A DNA stretch of 64,000 nt, from NCBI RefSeq assembly GCF_003060865.1, contig NZ_CP028918.1:566001-630000 (forward strand), read 5' to 3'. The notes below the pieces were generated by a model. The model was given only the letters and a program-made list of their open reading frames with translations, was not told where the DNA came from and made no database searches. Positions 1 to 8,534 of the stretch are shown piece by piece (the first letter of the stretch is position 1; every line of letters starts with the position of its first letter). A program made the position numbers and the translations under genes. Source of the DNA: Gemmobacter aquarius. GTDB lineage: Bacteria > Pseudomonadota > Alphaproteobacteria > Rhodobacterales > Rhodobacteraceae.

Positions 1-258
1 CATGTGGGGATGCGGACCGTAAGAGCCTTCGCTGGCGATGGCGACAGGCAGGCCGGTCGCTTCGGCGGCGGCGCGGGCCTTGGCTCGGGCGGCGTCGAGC
101 ATCGTGCCCGTGCGTGCCACTTCGCTGGAGAATGTGCCGAAGCGGTCGGTGTCGATATCGGCACGGGTCAGGGCGATGCCAAGCGCCGCAAGCGGTAGCG
201 CGACTGCCGTCTCTTTGCCGTGCATCGTTCCCAGCGCCACGCGACGCGGCAGTGCCAT
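1..258 (-). CDS. DUF6671 family protein (3' part cut by window edge)
   Basis: The first 86 codons of a minus-strand gene that runs off the left edge. The start codon lies two bases after the stop of the SbtA-like gene, so the pair is almost certainly co-transcribed. The N-terminus carries a GTMHGKE motif, then a DTDRFGTF stretch, and later an ASEGSYGPHPHM stretch. I recognise these as hallmarks of the DUF6671 family, whose function is unknown. No signal peptide or membrane segment is visible in the part present. Pairing with a bicarbonate-type transporter could mean a role in its control, but that is inference only. Confidence 0.7.
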   Translation of the reverse strand, partial: MALPRRVALGTMHGKETAVALPLAALGIALTRADIDTDRFGTFSSEVARTGTMLDAARAKARAAAEATGLPVAIASEGSYGPHPHM

Positions 259-260
259 CG

Positions 261-1235
261 TCACAGCCCGTGCCAAAAGGCGGTCATCTGCCAGACCAGC
301 GGAACGCCCGCCAGCAGCATGAAGGGAAAGGTGATCCCCAGCGAGGCCGTCAGATAGACCGACGGGTTGGCATCGGGAAAGGTCGCCCGCACGGCGGCCG
401 GTGCGTCGATATAGCTGGCCGAGGCCGCGACGGTACCAAGCACGAAGGCCGAGCCCATCGGCAATCCCGCCAAGGTGGCCAGACCACTGACGACGAAGCC
501 GTTCGCCATGGGCATCGCAAGGCCAAAGGCCAGCATCCGCCCGCCGACCCGCGCGAAATCCTTGAGCTGCCGCGCGGCGGTCATGCCCATTTCGAGCAGG
601 AACAGCACGAGGACACCGCGGAAGAGATCGACGAAGAACGGCTCAACCTTGGCGAAATTAGCCTCGCCCGATGCCGCCCCGATCACCAGACCGCCGCCCA
701 GCAACAGAAGGCCGCGGCCCCGCAGCGTCTCCATCAGGATCGAAGACAGGGCCACGCCTTGCGCCCCCTGCGCCCGTGACAGGGCAATCCGCCCGTAGAA
801 CAACGCGACGAGGATGCCCAGTTCCATCAGCGCGACAAGGCCGGTTACATAACCTTCCATCGGGAAGCCCGCAGCTTCGGCATAGGCCCGCGCCACGACG
901 AAGGTGACCGAAGAGACCGAGCCGTAAAGTGCTGCCACCCCGGCGGCGTCGACGATCGACAGACCGATGATGTAGCGCGCGGCAAGAAAGGCCAGAAGCG
1001 GGATCAGCAAGACGATCGCTGCGGTCACGGTCACCGCGCCCATGACGTTGGACAGGTCCGCCGTCGCCAGTTCACGCCCGCCCTGGAGGCTGATGGAGAA
1101 CAGAAGGAAGATCGCGAAGATGCGGATTACGGGTTCGGGGATTTCCAGATCGGACCGTATCAGGGTGGCGATGATGCCGAGGATGAAAGCCAGGGTGATG
1201 GGCGATACGAGATTTTCGATCAATATGGCATCCAT
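261..1235 (-). CDS. SbtA-type sodium-dependent bicarbonate transporter family permease
   Basis: A 324-residue, very hydrophobic protein with about ten predicted membrane segments in two halves, starting MDAILIENLVSPITLAFILG. Length and the glycine/serine-rich segments around YGSVSSVTFVVARAYAEA and SASYIDAPAAVRATFPDA fit the SbtA (DUF897) family. Cyanobacterial members take up bicarbonate with sodium; in heterotrophs the substrate is not established. It is followed by a DUF6671 gene two bases downstream, not by the PII-like sbtB gene found in cyanobacteria. A LysR regulator is divergent, about 105 bp away, and is the obvious candidate controller. Family assignment is good; the substrate is uncertain. 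Confidence 0.8.
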   Translation of the reverse strand: MDAILIENLVSPITLAFILGIIATLIRSDLEIPEPVIRIFAIFLLFSISLQGGRELATADLSNVMGAVTVTAAIVLLIPLLAFLAARYIIGLSIVDAAGVAALYGSVSSVTFVVARAYAEAAGFPMEGYVTGLVALMELGILVALFYGRIALSRAQGAQGVALSSILMETLRGRGLLLLGGGLVIGAASGEANFAKVEPFFVDLFRGVLVLFLLEMGMTAARQLKDFARVGGRMLAFGLAMPMANGFVVSGLATLAGLPMGSAFVLGTVAASASYIDAPAAVRATFPDANPSVYLTASLGITFPFMLLAGVPLVWQMTAFWHGL

Positions 1236-1340
1236 GGTACGCCGCGCTCCGCTTAGGTGTCGCGCCCTTGTGCCGAAACGGGTTTGAAAAGAGAAACGCG
1301 AAGTTTACATTTGATTTATCATTTTTTCCGATAGGTTGCC

Positions 1341-2204
1341 GTGATGCATGATGTCGATACCGCTGTTCTACGCACCTTTCTCGCGCTAGCCGAAACCGGC
1401 AGCTTCTCGCGCGCGGGGGTAATGGTGGGGCGGTCGCAATCCGCCGTGTCCGAACAGATCCGCAAACTGGAAGAGTTGTTCGGGCGCACCTTGATCGAGC
1501 GGACCACGCGCAGCGTCCGTCTGACCGCCGAGGGCGAGCATCTGATGGCCCATGCCCGCGCAATGGTGGCACAGGCCGATGCGATGCTGGCCCGTTTCCG
1601 TGCCCCCGACATCGCGGGCGAAGTTCGCTTCGGCAGCCCCGAGGATTTCGCCTCGGTCTATCTTCCGGACATTCTCGGTGTATTTGCGGCGGCCCATCCG
1701 GCAGTGGAATTGCACGTCACCTGCCAGCTGACCCTACCGCTGGTCGAGGAATTCGAGGCCGGCGAACAAGACCTGATCATCGTCAAACAAGACCCGGAAC
1801 GGCGCTATGCCGCTTCGCGCCCGTTGTGGCGCGAACGGCTTGTCTGGGTGGCGGCGACGTCGCTCGGGCAGGAGTTTTCCGGCGCGACGCGGGGGCCGTT
1901 GCCGCTGGTGCTTAGCCCTGCGCCCTGCGTCTATCGCGGCCGCGCCACGCGCACCTTGGAGGGCGCGGGCGTGACATGGAGCGGAATCTTCACCTCGCCT
2001 TCGTTTGCCGGACAGGTGGCGGCGGTGCGGGCGGGGTTGGGCTATGCCGTCATGCCCCGCGCGATGGTGCCGCCGGAACTGATCGTCCTGCGTGACTGGC
2101 CGGAACTCGCCGAGGTGGAAATCGCCCTGCTCGGGCAGGCGCGACTGTCGCCGGCAGCCTCGGCTTTGGCAGGCTTCATCGAGGAACGCGTGGCGCGACG
2201 GTAA
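1341..2204 (+). CDS. LysR family transcriptional regulator
   Basis: A 287-residue protein of normal LysR length. Residues about 8-65 form the winged helix-turn-helix, with the typical TGSFSRAG, SQSAVSEQI and LFGRTLIERTTRSVRLT elements. The rest is a periplasmic-binding-like effector domain. The frame opens with GTG immediately followed by ATG (1344), so either may be the start. It is divergent from the SbtA-like transporter gene and shares a roughly 105-bp AT-rich intergenic region with it. By the usual LysR arrangement it probably regulates that operon and itself. The effector cannot be told from sequence. Confidence 0.88.
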   Translation: MMHDVDTAVLRTFLALAETGSFSRAGVMVGRSQSAVSEQIRKLEELFGRTLIERTTRSVRLTAEGEHLMAHARAMVAQADAMLARFRAPDIAGEVRFGSPEDFASVYLPDILGVFAAAHPAVELHVTCQLTLPLVEEFEAGEQDLIIVKQDPERRYAASRPLWRERLVWVAATSLGQEFSGATRGPLPLVLSPAPCVYRGRATRTLEGAGVTWSGIFTSPSFAGQVAAVRAGLGYAVMPRAMVPPELIVLRDWPELAEVEIALLGQARLSPAASALAGFIEERVARR

Positions 2205-2370
2205 CTCGGGCGGTCCGGAATGCTTGGCTGCCGCGTTCGCCCCGAGGAATGCAAGCTATCCGCATGCGTCGGGATCGCGACAGGGTCAGGCCCCGTCCAA
2301 TGGCATCATTGCGGCCAGACAGAGCAAGAGCTTTCACCCGTACCGCGCGTGTAGCTGATCTTACCGTGAA

Positions 2371-2916
2371 TTACGCCGCGCTCTTCCATTTGAGCGGGTT
2401 GAGGTAAACGATCCGGTCACCGACACTTACCATGACTTCGCCATCCTGGACGTTGACCTGAAGTTTCATCGTACGGTTGGCCATTCCGGAAAGCGCGCCG
2501 GTGTCCTTTTCCGAGAAGCTGACCACCTCGAGGTTTCCGAAACGCGCAGCGCCGCCCTTCATCTTTTCCCACCAGATCTCGGCGGTTCTGCCGCCATAGG
2601 GATAGACGACCACCCTTTCGGCTTTGCTGCAGGACTGGCGCATCACCTTTTCGCTGGGAAGGCCGAGGGCGACCCAGACATCCAACTCGCCGCTCAGGCT
2701 TTTCTGCCAGATATCCGGTTCGTCATCCGTCGACAGGCCCTTGGTCATCTCGAGGCTTTCATGCGCGTTCAGCGCAAAGGCTATGATCCGCACCATCAAC
2801 CGCTCGTCCGTTTCGGACGGGTGTTTGGCGACGGTCAGCTTGTGGGTTTCGTAATAGTGGCGGTCCATGTCCGATACGGACAGCTCGACCTTATAGATGG
2901 TTGCATTCTGCGCCAT
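2371..2916 (-). CDS. yaeQ: YaeQ family protein
   Basis: Starting at MAQNATIYK gives 181 residues, the same length as E. coli YaeQ as I recall it. Shared blocks are ATIYK near the start, TVAKHPSETDERLMVRI, DDEPDIW, WVALGLPSE, AEIWWEK and the MKLQVNVQDGEVMVS segment near the C-terminus. The family has a PD-(D/E)XK nuclease-like fold, but its role is unsettled. In-frame ATG codons upstream (2922 and 2937) would add two or seven residues; I prefer 2916 because of the family length. It stands alone between the LysR gene and a convergent-side monooxygenase with no clear operon partner. Confidence 0.85.
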   Translation of the reverse strand: MAQNATIYKVELSVSDMDRHYYETHKLTVAKHPSETDERLMVRIIAFALNAHESLEMTKGLSTDDEPDIWQKSLSGELDVWVALGLPSEKVMRQSCSKAERVVVYPYGGRTAEIWWEKMKGGAARFGNLEVVSFSEKDTGALSGMANRTMKLQVNVQDGEVMVSVGDRIVYLNPLKWKSAA

Positions 2917-3009
2917 GTTCATCCCCGAAACCCGCAAGGCCCGGTGCTTATCCGGTCTTGCGGCATCTGGAAAGCACGAAGCCCTGCCGGGGGCGCAACG
3001 GCATCGGTC

Positions 3010-4038
3010 TTATGAGGCCCTGAAGGCCGGTGCAACCTCGTGTCCCAGCAACTCGATCGACCGTTGCATGGCACCCGTTTCCAGCATGGCCGAGCTCATC
3101 TGGAAGGTCAGGCGTGCGATGCCGCCGAGGGATTCGTTGGCGGCGCGTATCTTGTCGCGGACCGTTTGCGGGCTGCCGATCAGGAAGGCGCCGTGCGGGC
3201 CAGTCATCGCGTCGAACTGGGCGCGGGTCGCAGGGGGCCAGCCGCGTTCGCGGCCGATTTCGGTGAACATATGCGCCCAGCCGGGGAAGAAGGCGTCACG
3301 CGCCGCCGCGTCCGTGTCGGCGACGAAGCCCATCGCATGGATGCCGACCCGCAGGCTTTCGGGGGCATGACCTGCCGCGCGTCCGGCTTCGCGATAAAGC
3401 TCGACCAGCGGGCGGAAGCGGTCGAAACTGCCGCCGATGATGGCGACCATCAGCGGCAAGCCCAAGGTGCCGGCGCGCACGAAGCTTTGCGGGGTGCCGC
3501 CCACGCCAAGCCAGACGGGCAGCCGCGCCTGATGCGGGCGCGGGTAGACGCCTTGGCCCGTCAGCGCGGGGCGGAATCGTCCCTGCCATGTAATGTCGGT
3601 GCTGTCGCGCAGCTGCAAAAGCAGGTCCAGCTTTTCGGCAAAGAGCGCGTCGTAATCCTCAAATGCGAAGCCGAACAGGGGATAGGCCTCGCCGAAAGAG
3701 CCGCGACCGACGACGATTTCGGCACGCCCCTTCGAGATCAGGTCGATGGTGGCGAATTCCTGAAAGGTCCGCACGGGGTCGGCCGCACTCAGCACCGTCA
3801 CGGCACTGGCAAGCCGGATCGTCTTGGTTCGCGCCGCTGCCGCGGCAAGCAAGACGGTGGGGGCGGAATCGAGAAACTCCTTGCGGTGATGCTCGCCGAT
3901 CCCGAAAACGTCGAGACCCACGCGATCCGCCGTTTCTACCTCGTCCAGCAAGGCCGCGATGCGGTCAGCCGGAGCGACGACTTCCCCCGTCGCGGGGTTG
4001 GGTATGGTTGCTGCAAAGCTGTCGACGCCGATTTCCAT
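3010..4038 (-). CDS. LLM-class flavin-dependent oxidoreductase
   Basis: A 342-residue bacterial luciferase-like (LLM) TIM-barrel protein. Typical motifs are GLDVFGIGEHHRKEF near residue 45, IDLISKGRAEIVVGRGSF near 105 and PVWLGVGGTPQSF near 180. Such enzymes use reduced FMN (or F420 in some lineages) to oxidise small organic substrates; the substrate here is unknown. The start is supported by an AAGGA about six bases before the ATG. The next upstream gene on the same strand is an F420-reductase-like NAD(P)-binding protein about 110 bp away, so the two may form a redox pair supplying and using reduced flavin or deazaflavin, which is inference. Confidence 0.88.
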   Translation of the reverse strand: MEIGVDSFAATIPNPATGEVVAPADRIAALLDEVETADRVGLDVFGIGEHHRKEFLDSAPTVLLAAAAARTKTIRLASAVTVLSAADPVRTFQEFATIDLISKGRAEIVVGRGSFGEAYPLFGFAFEDYDALFAEKLDLLLQLRDSTDITWQGRFRPALTGQGVYPRPHQARLPVWLGVGGTPQSFVRAGTLGLPLMVAIIGGSFDRFRPLVELYREAGRAAGHAPESLRVGIHAMGFVADTDAAARDAFFPGWAHMFTEIGRERGWPPATRAQFDAMTGPHGAFLIGSPQTVRDKIRAANESLGGIARLTFQMSSAMLETGAMQRSIELLGHEVAPAFRAS

Positions 4039-4145
4039 AGGTTATCCTTGCACTGTCTACTTGCCTCGGGCCATTGGGCATCGAAGCTGTCGTTTCGCAA
4101 AAGCGAGCCACCGCATCATGGCGATGGCTCGCAGGTCTACCTGTA

Positions 4146-4790
4146 TCAGACCTTGACGAAAGCCCCGGCCGCAAGCGGGCCGAAGGGCAGTTCGGCAAGC
4201 GGGGCGCCCACATCCAGCGGGCCGAGGTCGACGGCAAAGAAGCCCATCTTCCCGAGCAATCCGCCGACCTGCGCCTTGGCATCGGCATCGTTGCCCGAAT
4301 AAAACAACACGCGCTGCCCGCCGCCCGTTTCCGGTTCGACCAAGGCGCTTGTGTCGAGGTGGTTGAACGCCTTTACCACGCGAGCACCGGGCAGCAGGTC
4401 GACGATCACCTCGCTCGAATGGCTGCGGCCATGGGCAACGGGCTTGATGCCATAGGCTGCCAGCGGGTTGTTCGGGTCCGACCGCTCCGGCGAATCCGGC
4501 GCAAGGAAGGCGACGGGGTTCGTCGCGTCGATCACGATCCGCCCCTGCCAAGCGGGCAGGGTTTTCAAGACCGCCTCGGCATCCGACCAGCGCAGACCAA
4601 GTACCACGATATCCGCGCTGGCCACTTGGGCCAGCGTGCCCGCCGTCAGGGTCGGCCCGACCTCGGCGACGAGTCCGGCAAGCGAGTCCGGCCCCCTGCT
4701 GTTCGCGATGGTGGCCGCGATTCCCGCCTTGGCAAAGGCCCGTGCGACGTTGCTGCCAAGTGCGCCTGCACCGATGATTCCGATTTTCAT
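4146..4790 (-). CDS. NADPH-dependent F420 reductase-like NAD(P)-binding protein
   Basis: A 214-residue protein beginning MKIGIIGAGALGSNVARAF, a classic Rossmann glycine motif. It continues with TIANSRGPDSL, VLGLRWSDAEAVL, VIDATNPV and VVKAFNHL, the pattern of the F420-reductase-like oxidoreductase family that in many bacteria works with NADP rather than F420. The start at 4790 follows a GGAGAG box; the frame is open further upstream, but that part does not resemble protein. A broken Rrf2-type regulator lies directly upstream on the same strand, so normal regulation of this gene may be lost. Confidence 0.82.
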   Translation of the reverse strand: MKIGIIGAGALGSNVARAFAKAGIAATIANSRGPDSLAGLVAEVGPTLTAGTLAQVASADIVVLGLRWSDAEAVLKTLPAWQGRIVIDATNPVAFLAPDSPERSDPNNPLAAYGIKPVAHGRSHSSEVIVDLLPGARVVKAFNHLDTSALVEPETGGGQRVLFYSGNDADAKAQVGGLLGKMGFFAVDLGPLDVGAPLAELPFGPLAAGAFVKV

Positions 4791-4918
4791 GTTACTCTCC
4801 GTGTTGCAAAGCAGGGCGATCTTGGCCGTTCCGACAGCGCCCTGATTGCTGCCGTTCCGGATTAAGTATATGTGTACAAGGCACACTTACATTTATGAGC
4901 GAAAGATAACCGGCGTTG

Positions 4919-5032
4919 TCATGTGTCGACGCTCGGGTTCACCGACGCGGCAGTATTTTCCGGCCTGACGTCGATGACGCCCAGCGCGGTCAGGATATGC
5001 GAGGCGATGATGAAGCGGGTGCAGATGGGCAT
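4919..5032 (-). pseudogene. truncated Rrf2 family regulator (N-terminal fragment)
   Basis: Only 37 codons remain, reading MPICTRFIIASHILTALGV, then AASVNPS and a stop. The start and the AASVN(T)NP-like segment match the first winged-helix region of Rrf2 regulators, which are normally about 135-150 residues. Roughly a dozen residues between the two blocks also look shortened. The recognition helix and all of the effector part are missing, so this cannot be a working regulator. Confidence 0.6.
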
Positions 5033-5444
5033 GGCGTTAATCCGTTTATGTGTCAGCATCACTATGACATATATTTGGTACCGTCAACACCATTCGACGA
5101 GAATTTTCAAAAATCTGAAAATTGTCCGGTCAAGCCGCTTCGCGGGGTCGACACTTGCCGATCACTCTCCCCGACGACCATCTTCGAGATGCGTCGACTG
5201 CCAGTTTGCCTGTTTACAGAAGTTCGAGCAGCGACTTGGAGTAATGCTACACCTTGTTATCCCGACCGAAGAGCCGACATTCTTGCCGGAGCGCGTTCAG
5301 GCAGTGAGGATCGCTGATCATGAAGCGATTGAAGTCGCCGGCGTCGATGTTGTGCTTGGCGAGCATCTCGAAGAACCTTCGTCGCCAAGGCTGTCATGAC
5401 CCTTGCGGACCGAGTCACGGGCGCCGTGGGTTCAAGCCCATAGG
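5033..5444. other. gene-free decayed stretch
   Basis: No convincing gene. On the minus strand about 5242-5369 there is an open stretch ending in a stop that could be the tail of some lost protein (FFEMLAKHNIDAGDFNRF), but I cannot assign it. The stretch lies between a broken regulator and an IS66 fragment and looks like degraded sequence. Confidence 0.5.
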
Positions 5445-5710
5445 CAAGGGATGGGCTTTGTCGCCAGCATGATCCTCACCCGGTTCGACCGGAAAATCAC
5501 GAGCAGGCCCGAAGTGCCATGGCCAGTTCTGCAACCCGGGCTGTTGGTGTGGCACCATCCAGCCTGTGCCGCCACAAACTCCACAATTCCCACGGCCTCC
5601 AAACTGCGCTCCCGATGCATTCCAAACGACACCTCCCGTGAAAATCTCCACATGAGGGCGCATCGCAGCTTACGGATCCATCGGGAAGGTGGTGTCAGAA
5701 CAGGGCTTAC
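5445..5710 (-). mobile_element. IS66-family right-end remnant
   Basis: The sequence matches, with many substitutions and an internal deletion, the right part of the intact IS66 elements at 31537 and 48018: the region around the tnpA/tnpB junction and the element terminus. The terminus reads CAGGGCTTAC where the intact copies have CAGCGCTTAC. No reading frame survives. It is an older, independent IS66 insertion, not a copy of the two recent ones. Confidence 0.75.
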
Positions 5711-5826
5711 CAAGGCGTGATCCTGCTATCCATGCACAGTTTGTGCTGCAGACGCTGAATGCACGCCGAAGCTAAGGTTGAAAACAGGCCGTAGTGGCCA
5801 TCATTCCATCACACAGCCGGTTTGGG

Positions 5827-6252
5827 TCACGGTTGGTAGAACACTTCGACCCTGTAGCTGCCTTCCCGCACCAAAGTATCGCCGATAACAACAGGCGCAC
5901 CGGAACCGCCCGGCTTGGGCAGCAGGCGATCTACGGGAACGCCAAGCTTAACAAGCTGTCCCACCACTGAATTCGTACGCAGAGCGTCGATGTTCTTCGT
6001 TTCGGCCTCGTCTGAAAATCCGGCGATCACGAATTTTTTGTCCGGATGCGACATCGCCTGCTTCGCGATGGCTTCGACCACAGGTTCGCTGGCCTGAAGC
6101 ACCGCCGAGTTCTTTTCGAAGAAAATCATATACCGATCAGGTGCCTGATCAGTCGGAGACTGCGCCGCACAAGCAGACAGGACCAACGCTACGGCGATCA
6201 ACGCGCGTGGACGCGAACTCAGGAATTTTCGCAAGGCATCGGAAAAAAACAT
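5827..6252 (-). CDS. OmpA-like lipoprotein
   Basis: A 141-residue protein with an N-terminal signal ending in LVLSAC, a good lipobox (L-S-A-C at about residues 25-28). The rest has an OmpA-C-like layout: YMIFFEKNSAVL, then a helix PVVEAIAKQA, then FVIAGFSDEAE and LRTNSVVGQLVKLGVPVDRLL. Such domains bind peptidoglycan from the outer membrane side; here the consensus is weak, so peptidoglycan binding is inferred. It is the last of three minus-strand genes for exported proteins; its start is two bases from the stop of the gene before it. Confidence 0.72.
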   Translation of the reverse strand: MFFSDALRKFLSSRPRALIAVALVLSACAAQSPTDQAPDRYMIFFEKNSAVLQASEPVVEAIAKQAMSHPDKKFVIAGFSDEAETKNIDALRTNSVVGQLVKLGVPVDRLLPKPGGSGAPVVIGDTLVREGSYRVEVFYQP

Positions 6253-6253
6253 G

Positions 6254-6871
6254 TTAGTCCCTCAACACGATGCAGCCACGTGCTTCGATTGCTGCAAGCA
6301 CGGCTTGCGGTGCATTCGTGGACACCATCACGCTGCAGGATGGCGACTTGCTAGACAGGGTGGTTTCCGGCTTTGCCGGCTTTGCAGGCTTGGCATCGGC
6401 AACCTCGATATCCGGAAGGCCTGCACGCTCGAGCGGACCTTTCAGAAAGGGGTCGTCCCGCATGGTTTCGATCGATACGCGCAGGAGCAGTTTCGCTTCT
6501 TCCGGCGGCATGTGCTGCGAGGCGCCGATCAGGGTCTGGACCCAGTTGCGCCGCTGGCAGCTTTCGTCGATTTCGGAGCGACCCGCACCAACTGCGATAC
6601 CGGCCATCGAAGTTGAAGCCCCGTAGGACGCGCCTGTGCACGGACCACCGGCAAACGAAGGCATGCCAGGCGGTGGTGGACGCTGCTCGCCTCCGGAAAA
6701 GTCGAATATGTTGCCGCCTGAAATTGACTGCGCACCAGCATCGGACTGAGACGGCGTACTGATCACCGCGGAATTCGTGGTTGACTGGGTTTGGGTCGGG
6801 AATTCTTGTGCAACACCAATACCCTGACTGGCTATCGTCACAAAAAGAGCCGTGGCGACGAGATATTTCAT
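6254..6871 (-). CDS. exported protein of unknown function
   Basis: A 205-residue protein with a signal peptide (MKYLVATALFVTIASQGIGVAQ), then a low-complexity Ser/Thr/Gln/Pro stretch to about residue 75. A short cysteine-containing middle domain follows (one C near GGPCTGAS, another near DESCQRRN), with a C-terminal part holding two more cysteines (SPSCSVMV and ARGCIVLRD). The four cysteines could form two disulfides in the periplasm. I do not recognise a family. It sits between a 308-residue exported protein and an OmpA-like lipoprotein, so a shared envelope role is likely. Confidence 0.65.
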   Translation of the reverse strand: MKYLVATALFVTIASQGIGVAQEFPTQTQSTTNSAVISTPSQSDAGAQSISGGNIFDFSGGEQRPPPPGMPSFAGGPCTGASYGASTSMAGIAVGAGRSEIDESCQRRNWVQTLIGASQHMPPEEAKLLLRVSIETMRDDPFLKGPLERAGLPDIEVADAKPAKPAKPETTLSSKSPSCSVMVSTNAPQAVLAAIEARGCIVLRD

Positions 6872-6922
6872 TGTTCTTCTCCAACTTAACCCAACCCCGG
6901 TTGGGGATGGGCGATTTTTTGA

Positions 6923-6954
6923 CGCCTTGCACCACGGTCAAGTGGTGCAAGGCG
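6923..6954 (-). other. strong 13-bp hairpin between two operon genes
   Basis: CGCCTTGCACCAC and GTGGTGCAAGGCG pair perfectly around a six-base loop. It lies in the roughly 100-bp gap between the stop of the 6972-7898 gene and the start of the 6254-6871 gene. There is no U-tract after it on the minus strand, so it may act less as a terminator than as a 3' stabiliser that lets the first gene be expressed more than the next two. Confidence 0.6.
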
Positions 6955-6971
6955 GGACAAGTTTTGATCGA

Positions 6972-7898
6972 TTACTCGGGGGTACCCGGCATGAAGAACG
7001 AGATCTTGCGATCCACACCGCCGCCAGCGATTGCCGTACGGTCTGCCGTCTGGAACATGCTCATCCCGTTACCTTCCAGATCGCCGGTAAGCACGAGATC
7101 GGTGTCGCCCACGTCACGCGAGAAAAGGAAATCGGCGCCATTTTTATTCGCCGAAGCCCGAACGGTTTGATTGACCGTCACGTTGTCAATCCGCAGATCG
7201 GTTCCGGTGATGCCGCTGATTTCACCGTCATAGGACACGCGCGAAATCAAGCCATCCGAATCCATCTGACCGGCAATGTGTGCCGTGGTTTCAGACGTTG
7301 CACCCACGATCGGGACCACGGTCGGCTCGTTGTAGTCCGAGTAGCCGAGTTCGTTGAGGCTAAGGCTGGTTTTGTTCGAAGACGAGGCGTCGATGTAACC
7401 GAGCGTTTCGCCAAGACCGCGCGCACTTGCGTTGCCTTTGGTTGTCATGTCGGCGGTCACCGATCCTGTGCTGACGTAATCCAGCTCCGGGGTCAGAGCG
7501 TAGCTCACAGTCAATGCGCCGCCAAGAAGATCGCCTGCATCGACAGTGGTAAGATCCAGATTGCCAGCGCCATTGATCAGCTGTCCGGCTGCGGGAGTTC
7601 CCATCATAAAGTCGTTATCGCCACCGGAAGAAACAGTAACGGTGCCCTGTGCCTGGTTGTCCGACGACCTGCCCTGGTTCCAGTAATGCGCATACCAGCC
7701 ACGTGCCGCATCTGGCGTAGCGCTGGTGACGAGTGCAAGCGTAGCGTTGTCGGACCAGCCAACGGTGCCAACCGAAGAATTCACTTCGAGGCTACCGGCC
7801 AGTTGGGACGGCAGCGTTTGTGCCATTGCCTGGCCTGCAGCAAAAACCATCAAGAACGAAGCTGTCGTTGCAGCACCGAGTTTCATGTTAAGAATCAT
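6972..7898 (-). CDS. exported beta-rich protein of unknown function
   Basis: A 308-residue protein whose signal peptide ends at AGQAMAQ. The mature part is rich in Gly, Ser, Thr, Asp and Asn with alternating hydrophobic residues, suggesting a beta-sandwich or beta-helix surface protein. It has no cysteine in the mature part and ends SFFMPGTPE. I do not recognise a family. The start at 7898 is chosen because a GGAGG lies five bases before it; an upstream ATG at 7910 overlaps that ribosome site. It heads an operon with another exported protein and a lipoprotein, and a promoter-like TTGACA element precedes it. Confidence 0.7.
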   Translation of the reverse strand: MILNMKLGAATTASFLMVFAAGQAMAQTLPSQLAGSLEVNSSVGTVGWSDNATLALVTSATPDAARGWYAHYWNQGRSSDNQAQGTVTVSSGGDNDFMMGTPAAGQLINGAGNLDLTTVDAGDLLGGALTVSYALTPELDYVSTGSVTADMTTKGNASARGLGETLGYIDASSSNKTSLSLNELGYSDYNEPTVVPIVGATSETTAHIAGQMDSDGLISRVSYDGEISGITGTDLRIDNVTVNQTVRASANKNGADFLFSRDVGDTDLVLTGDLEGNGMSMFQTADRTAIAGGGVDRKISFFMPGTPE

Positions 7899-7926
7899 CA
7901 TTACCTCCATTATACGGTATCGTTTT

Positions 7927-7955
7927 TTTTATTTTAAGTTCCTATGAAATGTCAA
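7927..7955 (-). promoter_or_regulatory. candidate sigma70 promoter of the exported-protein operon
   Basis: On the minus strand a perfect TTGACA (7950-7955) is followed after 17 bases by ATAAAA (7927-7932), about 30 bases before the start at 7898. A perfect TATAAT also occurs closer in, but it abuts the ribosome site and would leave almost no leader. Confidence 0.4.
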
Positions 7956-8033
7956 ACGTATCTCTAGCTTTGTTTTATATGATAATTATTGGCTTAATTG
8001 GCATTAGATAGTATTGGGCATCCTTAGTTAGCA

Positions 8034-8520
8034 TTATTGGTTCTTTCGCGCCACATCCGCATTCAGATAGCAGCGGTTTGGCGCGGATTCGGCGGTCCGT
8101 AGCACGGCGATAATGCACACAAGCCAAGCCCAGAGGTGAGCAAGGATTCGGCTGCAGGCGTTCAGGATGGCAAAGACCGCGTCGCCGATGGCGCCTTTCA
8201 TGGGGCATCGGGACAGGCGGTGATCGGTTATCATCGCGCCGATTTCGGCCTCGATTGCGCTTCGTCTGCGAAGGTCGATGATCGCTTTGACGGACACCCG
8301 GAAATCCCCCGGCACCGGAGCGATGCCCTGCTTCATGGGCCATGCCCTGATGGAGAACCGCTCGGGCCGGATCGTGCAGGGCGACCACACGCAGGCCGAA
8401 CGATGACAGCCAACACCCTATCCGCGCCAAAGTCCGCGAAACCAAACCAAGCCGGCGGCGCCAAAGGAACACCGTTCCGCGCCGCCGACTTGTTCAGTAG
8501 CCTGCAAAAGCCAATAAAGG
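8034..8520 (-). pseudogene. IS5-family transposase remnant
   Basis: On the minus strand the text IIDLRRRSAIEAEIG, DHRLSRCPMKGAIGDAVFAIL and ILAHLWAWL corresponds to the C-terminal end of IS5-type DDE transposases, including the glutamate helix (the E in IEAEIG). The upstream part is broken by shifts and there is no intact terminus. It is a dead fragment lying between the exported-protein operon and the ion channel gene. Confidence 0.6.
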
Positions 8521-8534
8521 CTGGCCGACGATTG

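Noticed and set aside
3040..4302. 420-codon plus-strand frame opposite the LLM oxidoreductase
   Set aside because: Composition artefact of GC-rich coding DNA; the minus frame carries the family motifs.
5242..5369. Open minus-strand stretch reading FFEMLAKHNIDAGDFNRF
   Set aside because: No start, no family and surrounded by decayed IS sequence; not enough to call a gene.
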